Part shown: positions 1 through 5,270 of the stretch, piece after piece
Layout of the letters: the number at the start of each line of letters is the position of its first letter
Numbering within the stretch: position 1 is the first letter of the stretch
Assembly (NCBI GenBank): GCA_030151825.1
Contig: JASLCP010000056.1
Span: 1 to 6,983 of the forward strand
DNA from: Candidatus Saccharimonadales bacterium
GTDB taxonomy: Bacteria > Patescibacteriota > Saccharimonadia > Saccharimonadales > Saccharimonadaceae
DNA length: 6,983 bases
Direction of reading: 5' to 3'
Made by a program: the position numbers and the translations under genes
Notes under the pieces: model-generated
Database searches by the model: none
What the model was told of the DNA's origin: nothing
What the model saw: only the letters and a program-made list of their open reading frames with translations

Positions 1-65
1 GCAGTTGATAGCGCGCTCGGTTTGGGACCGAGAGGTCGAAGGTTTGAGTCCTTTCACCCCGACCA
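1..65 (+). tRNA. tRNA-Pro (anticodon UGG), 5' end cut off by window edge
   Basis: This is the 3' portion of a proline tRNA, missing roughly canonical positions 1-11 at the window edge. The anticodon arm is CTCGG (16-20), loop TTTGGGA (21-27) and CCGAG (28-32), which gives anticodon TGG at 23-25 followed by the G37 expected of tRNA-Pro. The variable region is 33-37, the T stem is GAAGG/CCTTT with one G-U pair, and the 3' acceptor strand is CACCCCG (55-61). The discriminator is A62 and CCA (63-65) is encoded in the gene. The D loop is 3-10 (AGTTGATA), and G15-C48 (bases 4 and 37) is intact. Oddly, canonical position 19 is A (base 8) and position 56 is T (base 45), where nearly all tRNAs have G19 and C56. 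Confidence 0.96.
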
Positions 66-101
66 TAGAAAAAATCCGGCATTACTGTCGGATTTTTTCT
101 A
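66..101. terminator. Bidirectional intrinsic terminator between tRNA-Pro and the rny operon
   Basis: TAGAAAAAATCCG (66-78) is a perfect 13-base inverted match to CGGATTTTTTCTA (89-101). The stem can extend through G79-T88 and C80-G87 to leave a six-base loop. The A-run on one arm and the T-run on the other mean that either strand gives a hairpin ending in a U-rich stretch. It starts one base after the tRNA CCA end and lies 15 bases beyond the stop of the convergent coiled-coil gene, so it probably ends both transcripts. The GC part of the stem is short, so strength is inferred. Confidence 0.83.
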
Positions 102-116
102 TGTCACAAATATATT

Positions 117-404
117 CTACTTATGGAATCCTGCATCGTCAGCCCCTTGGCGCGCTCGCTGGTCAAGTACCTGTAAATACTGCGACACTTGCTGGAGATA
201 TTGATTCGTCGTACCAAGCTGGCTTTTCAAATCATTAATCTCGTTTACTAATCGATTAATCTGGTCCTGTGAATGATCCAAATCATTCGTGCGCTGATCA
301 ACACGCTGCACCATATCACGCATTTTTGACACGTCGTTACGCAGGTCGTTCAGTCCGTCACGGACTGCTCGTTGTACATCATCTCTCGTTGCTGGGTCTG
401 CCAT
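117..404 (-). CDS. Small cytoplasmic coiled-coil protein of unknown function
   Basis: This gene encodes a 95-residue protein that I do not recognise as a named family. A 3-4 hydrophobic pattern in one unbroken register runs from V14 to about L77 (V14, L18, L21, V25, M28, V32, V35, L42, I49, V53, I56, L63, L70, L77). That is about nine heptads of a single long helix. Several core positions in the second half are polar (T39, Q46, K60, N67, S74), which suits a dimer or a hetero-partner. There are no cysteines, no signal peptide and no membrane segment, and Asp, Asn, Gln and Arg dominate. The ATG is preceded by AAGGAG with a six-base spacer, and the stop is TAG. It is the last gene of the rny operon, 16 bases after the Nudix stop. 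The operon position and strong ribosome site support a real gene; a link to RNase Y is conjecture. Confidence 0.78.
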   Translation of the reverse strand: MADPATRDDVQRAVRDGLNDLRNDVSKMRDMVQRVDQRTNDLDHSQDQINRLVNEINDLKSQLGTTNQYLQQVSQYLQVLDQRARQGADDAGFHK

Positions 405-420
405 TGTTTACTCCTTTTGA

Positions 421-894
421 TTAGATCGCTTCAAAATATGGATGAGTGTCGCCTGTTTCGAGCATCACCTGAATGCGACGATAGCTCGATCGATCATCGG
501 CACGCTTGGCGATTTCAGTTATTGGCACCCATTCAGCTTCGGCGATTTCACTTGCCTGCAGCGCAAGTTCGACATCACCAGGAAGTTCCATAGCCTGAAA
601 AAAGAAATGCACTCGATCCAAAAAACCATGTCGCTCTGGAATATAAATACAGCTCATAAATTGCACTGTTTGCGGATCCAGTACCACGCCAACCTCTTCG
701 GCTGTCTCGCGAACGGCCGCCGCAAACGGCGATTCGCCTTCGTCGACGACGCCGCCCGGGAAGGTCCAATAATCTTTGTAGGTCGCCTTTACCATCAGCA
801 CCGTATCATCACGACGGAGGACGGTTGCGGCACTAACTCGCTTGCCCGGCAACGAATTGTACCAGGCGCGATTTTGTTCAACAGTATACGTCAT
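421..894 (-). CDS. Nudix family hydrolase
   Basis: This is a 157-residue Nudix hydrolase, an enzyme class that cleaves nucleoside diphosphates linked to another group, using divalent metal. The Nudix box is complete at residues 48-70: G48, E54, R62-E63, E66-E67 and G69-V70 all fit the consensus, with T64 at the usually aliphatic position. It follows a typical strand region ending in WTFPGG (43-48). Family members include ADP-ribose and (d)NTP pyrophosphatases and RNA 5'-pyrophosphohydrolases, and the motif does not tell which substrate is used here. The start is ATG, whose A is the last base of the rny TAA stop (TAATG), so translation is probably coupled; a GGAG lies about 11 bases upstream inside rny. 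Co-transcription with RNase Y makes an RNA 5'-end role attractive but unproven. The stop is TAA. Confidence 0.93.
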   Translation of the reverse strand: MTYTVEQNRAWYNSLPGKRVSAATVLRRDDTVLMVKATYKDYWTFPGGVVDEGESPFAAAVRETAEEVGVVLDPQTVQFMSCIYIPERHGFLDRVHFFFQAMELPGDVELALQASEIAEAEWVPITEIAKRADDRSSYRRIQVMLETGDTHPYFEAI

Positions 895-2384
895 TATTTA
901 GCAAACTCCACAGCACGCGTTTCACGGATGACATTGACTTTAATCGTGCCAGGATACTGCATCGTGCTTTCGATTTTGTTGGCGATATCGCGAGCAAGCT
1001 TAATCGCGCTCAGGTCATCGACACGTTTTGGACTCACAATAACGCGAACTTCGCGGCCAGCACTAATCGCGTATGCCTTGTCGATACCTTCAAAACTCGT
1101 TGCAACGTTCTCAAGATCACGCATACGTTCGACAAAGTTCTCGGCACTGATATTACGCGCACCTGGTCGAGCGGCGCTCAAAGCATCACAGACGCGAACA
1201 ACCAATGCTTCTGGTGTCGTGGCCTCGATATCATCATGATGAGCCTCAATAGCATGGACAATTTCTTTTTTCATGCCGTATTTGCGAGCTAGCTCAGCAC
1301 CAATGTGATGATGCTTACCTTCCATTTTGTGCGTTACAGCCTTGCCGACATCGTGTAACAACGTCGCAATTTTTACCGTACGAACATCAGCGCCAATTTC
1401 TTCGGCAATCAGACCTGCCAAGTGCGCCATTTCAGTACAGTGCATCAACACGTTTTGGCCGTAACTGGTACGGAATTTCAGCTCACCGAGCAGCTGCAGC
1501 ATTTCACGCGGGATACCCGTTACACCAACTTCGCGTGCCGCATCTTCACCGGCCTGCTTAACCTCCTTTTCGATTTGCTTTTGTGCCTTGGCGACAACTT
1601 CTTCGATGCGACCTGGATGAATACGTCCGTCCTTCATTAACATTTCAAGTGTCAAGCGTGCGACTTGGCGACGCACTGGATCAAAGCTCGACAAAATAAT
1701 CATACCTGGCGTGTCGTCAACCAAAATATCAACACCCGTCGCACGCTGCAGCGCCTGAATATTACGACCTTCTTTACCAATAATGCGACCCTTCATTTCG
1801 TCATCGGTCAACTTAATTGCAGTCACGGTTCGCTCGGCCGTTACTTCCGAGCTCATGCGCTCCATAGCAGTCAAAATAATCATCTGTGCTCGCTCTTCGG
1901 CATCATCCATGGCATCTTTTTGTAGTTTCGCAACCAGACCTGTCAAATCTTGTTTGATGTCGCGCTCGGTCATTTGCATCAATTTATCAGCTGCGTCTGA
2001 TTTTGTCAGCTTGGCGATTTTTTCGAGTTTTTCTTGCTGGCGACCGCGGATTTCACGAATTTCGTCTTTTAGCTTTTCAGCTTCGTCCTCTTGGTGGCGC
2101 AGTTTTTCGGCGCGTTTATCCAGCTCATCCAGCTTACGATCAAGTGCTGTCTCGCGATCTGCCAAACGATTTTCGGTTTTTTTCCATTCTTTACGACGAT
2201 CGTTTTCCAGACTTAGCGCCTCGTCTTTCGCCTTCAATACAACATCACTCGCTTTTTCTTGTGCTTTTGCGAGTATCTGGTCAGCCTTGTGTTTGTTGCC
2301 CGCAGCTCGCTGCTTGTCATAGACAATCGTTCCGCCAACGCCAAAAACAACCCCTGCTATAGCGGCAATAATACCCTCTATCAT
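894..2384 (-). CDS. rny: Ribonuclease Y, membrane-anchored endoribonuclease
   Basis: This encodes RNase Y, the endonuclease that starts mRNA decay in many bacteria lacking RNase E. It is 496 residues long, against about 520 in Bacillus subtilis, so it is full length. The domain order is canonical. A single N-terminal membrane anchor spans about residues 3-22. A long Lys/Glu-rich coiled coil follows at about 25-165. A KH RNA-binding domain at about 188-250 carries its GKEG loop at 203-206. An HD phosphohydrolase domain at about 305-400 contains H315, H344-D345 in LLHDVGK, H359-H360 and D400 before ALSAARPGAR. A C-terminal domain of about 95 residues ends the protein. The ATG has an AAGGA ribosome site seven bases upstream. 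It is the first gene of a minus-strand operon with the Nudix and coiled-coil genes, and its TAA overlaps the next start by one base. Confidence 0.98.
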   Translation of the reverse strand: MIEGIIAAIAGVVFGVGGTIVYDKQRAAGNKHKADQILAKAQEKASDVVLKAKDEALSLENDRRKEWKKTENRLADRETALDRKLDELDKRAEKLRHQEDEAEKLKDEIREIRGRQQEKLEKIAKLTKSDAADKLMQMTERDIKQDLTGLVAKLQKDAMDDAEERAQMIILTAMERMSSEVTAERTVTAIKLTDDEMKGRIIGKEGRNIQALQRATGVDILVDDTPGMIILSSFDPVRRQVARLTLEMLMKDGRIHPGRIEEVVAKAQKQIEKEVKQAGEDAAREVGVTGIPREMLQLLGELKFRTSYGQNVLMHCTEMAHLAGLIAEEIGADVRTVKIATLLHDVGKAVTHKMEGKHHHIGAELARKYGMKKEIVHAIEAHHDDIEATTPEALVVRVCDALSAARPGARNISAENFVERMRDLENVATSFEGIDKAYAISAGREVRVIVSPKRVDDLSAIKLARDIANKIESTMQYPGTIKVNVIRETRAVEFAK

Positions 2385-2463
2385 ATCGTTATCCTTTCTC
2401 CGCCATACCTGAAAACGCAGCCATTACTTAAACGGAAATGTATCTCTTGTCGGGTGGTGACGG

Positions 2464-2472
2464 AATGTATCA
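2464..2472 (-). promoter_or_regulatory. Tentative extended -10 element for rny
   Basis: On the minus strand TGA-TACATT (2472-2464) has the TGn extension and four of six -10 bases, and it lies downstream of the hairpin at 2483-2503. Transcription would start near 2457, giving a leader of about 70 bases before rny. A rival is TACAAT at 2516-2511 with TTGCAC at 2540-2535 and an 18-base spacer, but its transcript would begin at the hairpin. Neither is strong. Confidence 0.25.
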
Positions 2473-2482
2473 AAATTGAAGT

Positions 2483-2503
2483 AAATAAAAGCTTTAGTAA
2501 GCT
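2483..2503 (-). terminator. Weak terminator-like hairpin downstream of tsaB
   Basis: Read on the minus strand, AGCTT (2503-2499), loop ACTA and AAGCT (2494-2490) form a five-base-pair stem followed by TTTATTT. It lies 43 bases after the tsaB stop. The stem is short and has only two G-C pairs, so efficient termination is doubtful, but it is the only candidate between the two operons. Confidence 0.35.
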
Positions 2504-2545
2504 ATCTGCCATTGTACCGTGCGCCGTCCATCTCGTGCAAGAGTG

Positions 2546-2932
2546 TTATTTGCGAGGCGTCGTAATGTGCGCCGCCGCACCATACTCGGGCATGACAATT
2601 TGATCGGTGTCACCACGGTTGAGCCGCTCAATTACCTGCGTCTGCCATGTGTCCCCATCTGCACCAACAATCGGCACCGCCAAACTATCGGCTAATGTAT
2701 TCATGACCGTGAGTCCAATCCTAAGCCCTGTAAAACTGCCAGGACCCCGAAATACACCGATACCACGAATGTCAGACAACGTCTTCTGATCCGCCGCTAA
2801 CACTGTCGTCATATACCGAAGCAGTCCTTTGGCTAATTGTCGATCAGCTTGCCATTCATGCCATGTAACAGAACCGTCGCGCACAACACCAAATCGACAC
2901 AGCGGTGTTGAGGTGTCAAGCAAAATAATCAC
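2546..2932 (-). CDS. tsaB: TsaB, t6A biosynthesis subunit, unusually short
   Basis: TsaB is the non-catalytic partner that binds TsaD in the complex making N6-threonylcarbamoyladenosine (t6A) at position 37 of ANN-decoding tRNAs. The first half is diagnostic: LDTSTP (5-10) in the N-terminal actin-like fold, and GPGSFTGLRIG (63-73) leading to VPIVGADG (86-93). The protein is only 128 residues, whereas typical TsaB is about 220-230, so most of the second ASKHA lobe is missing. The last residues (PEYGAAAHIT) resemble the family's C-terminal P-x-Y strand, which suggests an internal deletion rather than a random stop. The start is GTG, overlapping the tsaE TGA as GTGA, with GGAGG at 2944-2940 seven bases upstream. 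The stop is TAA. Coupling to tsaE supports the assignment. TsaD and TsaC are not in the window. Confidence 0.9.
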   Translation of the reverse strand: MIILLDTSTPLCRFGVVRDGSVTWHEWQADRQLAKGLLRYMTTVLAADQKTLSDIRGIGVFRGPGSFTGLRIGLTVMNTLADSLAVPIVGADGDTWQTQVIERLNRGDTDQIVMPEYGAAAHITTPRK

Positions 2933-3381
2933 GCCATCGCCTCCGCCAATCGTGATGCGTGATTACCATTCGGTTGGATATCAATGCGACGAACGGTCTC
3001 TTGTGGCGAATTAATCGTCAGCGTTAGCCGTTCCGTTGGCAAAACATCACTCGCAATATCCGCCCATTCAACTACTGTTACGGTCGTCGGATCTTGTGTT
3101 GCTTCGTCCAAATCAGCCGCCATAATCCCAGGATCATCCAATCGATAAAAATCATAGTGCATCAACCGCAAACCATCGCGGGCGTCATAACTACGACTAA
3201 TCGTAAAGCTCGGGCTTTGCACGTCGTCATCGATCCTCAATCCTTCGGCCAGCCCCTTAACAAACGTTGTTTTACCAGCACCAACATCACCGACCAGCTC
3301 AATTACCTCGCCACCAAGTAGCAGCGTACCCAGACGAGCGCCCAGACGTTTCATATCATTTTCACCGTGTACTTCAATCAT
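2929..3381 (-). CDS. tsaE: TsaE, ATPase of the t6A tRNA modification complex
   Basis: TsaE is the P-loop ATPase that works with TsaB and TsaD in t6A formation in the cytoplasm. From the ATG at 3381 it has 150 residues, close to the roughly 153 of E. coli. Visible motifs are Walker A GDVGAGKTT (31-39), SPSFT (56-60) in the switch region, H75-Y-D-F-Y-R80, which is characteristic of the family, and VEW (104-106) near the end of the core. A longer frame starts with TTG at 3390, but the last base of an extended -10 box (3395-3390) is the first base of that TTG. A transcript from this promoter would begin at about 3384-3381, so ATG 3381 is preferred. If transcription came from further upstream, the TTG with AGGTGG five bases before it would be possible. 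The stop TGA overlaps the tsaB GTG. Confidence 0.95.
   Translation of the reverse strand: MIEVHGENDMKRLGARLGTLLLGGEVIELVGDVGAGKTTFVKGLAEGLRIDDDVQSPSFTISRSYDARDGLRLMHYDFYRLDDPGIMAADLDEATQDPTTVTVVEWADIASDVLPTERLTLTINSPQETVRRIDIQPNGNHASRLAEAMA
2940..2944 (-). promoter_or_regulatory. Shine-Dalgarno site fixing the tsaB GTG start
   Basis: GGAGG lies seven bases before the GTG at 2932, inside the last codons of tsaE. The good match and spacing support GTG initiation and translational coupling through the four-base GTGA overlap. Confidence 0.8.
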
Positions 3382-3389
3382 TTTATCCA

Positions 3390-3398
3390 ATTATACCA
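3390..3398 (-). promoter_or_regulatory. Extended -10 promoter of tsaE-tsaB
   Basis: On the minus strand TGG-TATAAT (3398-3390) is a perfect -10 hexamer with the TGn extension. There is no convincing -35 at 16-18 bases, which extended -10 promoters can do without. Counting five to eight bases puts the start of transcription at about 3384-3381, on or just before the tsaE ATG, so the message would be leaderless or nearly so. Confidence 0.75.
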
Positions 3399-3466
3399 CC
3401 TGTCGCCCCTGATACCTATGTGCCGCAAATCCATAAAAACCACTAGCACTTTTATAGGATGTTTAC

Positions 3467-3472
3467 TATAAT
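3467..3472 (+). promoter_or_regulatory. -10 box of the pilB-pilC promoter
   Basis: TATAAT is a perfect -10 hexamer, 13 bases before the ATG at 3486. Transcription should start near 3478-3480, leaving a leader of about six to eight bases with no Shine-Dalgarno sequence. No clear -35 is seen (TAGCAC at the 17-base position matches poorly). It points away from the tsaE promoter; the two -10 boxes are about 70 bases apart. Confidence 0.68.
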
Positions 3473-3485
3473 CGGCATAAGCATT

Positions 3486-5267
3486 ATGCATATATCAGAC
3501 GCAACGATCGAAAAACTGCTCGCACAGGGTGAATATATTACTGACGAGCAATTTGAAGCCCTCAAACAAGAAGGCGCTCGTTCGAAGCAACCAATTCAAG
3601 AGTTAATCCTCGAGAATAAACTCCTTGACCAAAAAACGCTCACTAAACTATTCGCAGAATACGCTGATATTCCCTATATCGAGATCAACCCGGACGACAT
3701 CCCCACCGATGTGCTCGAGAAAATCCCTGAACATATTGCACGGCAATACAACGCCGTCTTGTTCAAGATTGACGAAAATGGCCTCCAATATCTTGCAATG
3801 GACGACCCTGATGATGTCCAGGCGGTCGACTTTATCGAAAAACAAATCGGTGAAAATACACGTATTTATATATCTCCGCACGAAAACATTGTTGCTGCTC
3901 TCGATAATTACAGGGGTGACGTCGACAAAGAGCTGAACGACATGATCGATATTCAGCGCGAGGACGACACAGCTAACGACAAGGTGAGTGACGAAGATGT
4001 CGCCGAAAACTCACCGATTGCGCAGACCATTAACTTACTGCTCGAATATGCCATCCGCTCAAGCGCCAGCGACATTCACATTGAACCTCGCGAAGAATAC
4101 GTCCAGATTCGCTATCGCATCGATGGCGTTCTCAAAGAAGTTAACCGTTTGCCGCGAAACGTTCATGCCGCTCTTGTAAGCCGTATCAAAATCCTCTCAA
4201 ACCTGAAAATCGACGAACGACGCGTCCCGCAAGATGGTCGTTTCAAAGTGAAGGTCGCCAGCAAGCAATACGCTCTTCGTGTCAGCACCCTGCCAATTAG
4301 CGATGGCGAAAAGGTTGTCATGCGTATTCTGGACGAATCTAACCAAGCCGTGTCGCTCGACCAGCTAGGCTACTGGGGACACTCATACAAAGTCCTGACC
4401 GAGGCCATCAGCGAACCACACGGTATGATTCTGGTCACCGGTCCAACTGGGTCGGGTAAATCAACGAGTCTCTTTAGCGTCCTCACCCAGCTGAACCGAC
4501 CCGACGTCAACATCTCGACCATCGAAGATCCTGTTGAGTACAAAATTCCCGGTGTCAATCAAACACAGACCAATTCAAAGGCCGGCATGACCTTCGCCAC
4601 CGGCCTCCGTGCTCTCCTTCGTCAAGATCCGAATATCATCATGGTAGGGGAGATCCGTGACGGTGAAACTGCCAATCTCGGCGTGCAGGCGGCCCTGACA
4701 GGACACCTCGTCTTCTCAACTCTCCACACCAATAACGCTGCGACATGTTTGCCGCGTTTGCTCGACATGGATATCGAACCGTTCTTGATTGCCAGCACCG
4801 TCCGCGCCGTCGTTGGTCAGCGTCTCGTCCGCCGCCTCGATAAAGAACACATTGAACCGTACGAACCGACCAAAGAAGAAGTCGATGCCATCGTCCATCT
4901 CTTTAATGTCGAAGATGCGGGTGGATTTAAGTATATCCATGAGCTCGAAAAACAAGCTGCTGCCGCTGGCGTTGGCGGTGATGCACCCCTCAGTACCACC
5001 GAAACAGGTATTAAAACGCTCTACCGGCCAGTCGAATATGAGGACGGCAGCGGAACACATGATGGATTTAGGGGTCGTATCGGTATTTACGAGGTGCTCG
5101 ATAACTCGCTAGCCATCCAAAAACTTATCACCGCCAGCGCTACGGCCAACCAAATCCAGAGCGAAGCTATCAAAGAAGGCATGCTTACCATGCAAACCGA
5201 TGGACTTATCAAAGCACTTCGCGGTGAAACAACCGTTGAGGAAGTATTGCGCGTAACGAAGGAGTAA
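3486..5267 (+). CDS. pilB: PilB-type type IV pilus assembly ATPase
   Basis: PilB is the hexameric cytoplasmic motor that drives pilin polymerisation. From ATG 3486 it has 593 residues. It has an N-terminal GspE/MshE-type region (about 1-145), an acidic linker (about 146-172), and the N2 and ATPase domains after that. Motifs are Walker A GPTGSGKST (319-327), Asp box STIEDPVEY (344-352), Walker B ending in GEIRD (388-392, catalytic E389), and His box GHLVFSTLHTN (406-416). Two things are odd. The tetracysteine zinc motif usual between the His box and RIGIYEVL (531-538) is absent, leaving C421 as the only cysteine, and the c-di-GMP motif of the MshEN domain is degenerate. The frame extends to an ATG at 3459, but that start would place the -10 box inside the gene, so 3486 is preferred. 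pilC follows after three bases. Confidence 0.97.
   Translation: MHISDATIEKLLAQGEYITDEQFEALKQEGARSKQPIQELILENKLLDQKTLTKLFAEYADIPYIEINPDDIPTDVLEKIPEHIARQYNAVLFKIDENGLQYLAMDDPDDVQAVDFIEKQIGENTRIYISPHENIVAALDNYRGDVDKELNDMIDIQREDDTANDKVSDEDVAENSPIAQTINLLLEYAIRSSASDIHIEPREEYVQIRYRIDGVLKEVNRLPRNVHAALVSRIKILSNLKIDERRVPQDGRFKVKVASKQYALRVSTLPISDGEKVVMRILDESNQAVSLDQLGYWGHSYKVLTEAISEPHGMILVTGPTGSGKSTSLFSVLTQLNRPDVNISTIEDPVEYKIPGVNQTQTNSKAGMTFATGLRALLRQDPNIIMVGEIRDGETANLGVQAALTGHLVFSTLHTNNAATCLPRLLDMDIEPFLIASTVRAVVGQRLVRRLDKEHIEPYEPTKEEVDAIVHLFNVEDAGGFKYIHELEKQAAAAGVGGDAPLSTTETGIKTLYRPVEYEDGSGTHDGFRGRIGIYEVLDNSLAIQKLITASATANQIQSEAIKEGMLTMQTDGLIKALRGETTVEEVLRVTKE
5259..5264 (+). promoter_or_regulatory. Shine-Dalgarno site of pilC within the end of pilB
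   Basis: AAGGAG forms the last two codons (Lys-Glu) of pilB and stands six bases before the pilC ATG. The same 11-base string, AAGGAGTAAAC, precedes the coiled-coil gene on the minus strand. This shows that internal operon genes here use classic ribosome sites, unlike the promoter-proximal pilB and tsaE. Confidence 0.85.
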
Positions 5268-5270
5268 ACT

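Larger units (their letters stand above)
2385..2545 (-). other. Intergenic region between tsaB and rny
   Basis: These 161 bases separate the tsaB stop from the rny start on the same strand. I see no coding frame worth calling. The contents are a weak hairpin followed by a T-rich run (2483-2503, listed separately), tentative promoter elements, and the rny ribosome site close to 2390. The region is AT-richer in its middle (about 2465-2500) than the genes on either side. It therefore plausibly ends the tsaE-tsaB transcript and begins the rny transcript. Confidence 0.6.

Noticed and set aside
442..1239. A 265-codon open frame on the plus strand opposite the Nudix gene and the end of rny.
   Set aside because: It lies antisense to two well-supported genes and crosses their junction. 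It has no recognisable domain, and its composition is what the reverse complement of coding sequence gives.
1783..2322. A 179-codon Ser/Phe-rich plus-strand frame.
   Set aside because: It is the mirror of the Lys/Glu/Ala-rich RNase Y coiled coil; GAA, AAA and GCG codons read backward give Phe, Ser and Arg runs. It has no independent support.
2259..2603. A 114-codon plus-strand frame spanning the tsaB-rny gap.
   Set aside because: It runs antisense through the end of tsaB and the start of rny, has no family motif, and has no ribosome site I could see.
3382..3390. tsaE starting at TTG 3390.
   Set aside because: The TTG shares its first base with the -10 box. The ATG three codons later matches the predicted start of transcription. 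It remains possible only if an upstream promoter exists.
3459..3485. pilB starting at the upstream ATG 3459, adding nine residues (MFTIIGISI).
   Set aside because: The added codons contain the TATAAT box, so a transcript from it would not include this ATG. There is no Shine-Dalgarno at a usable distance, and the family N-terminus fits the start MHISDATIEK.
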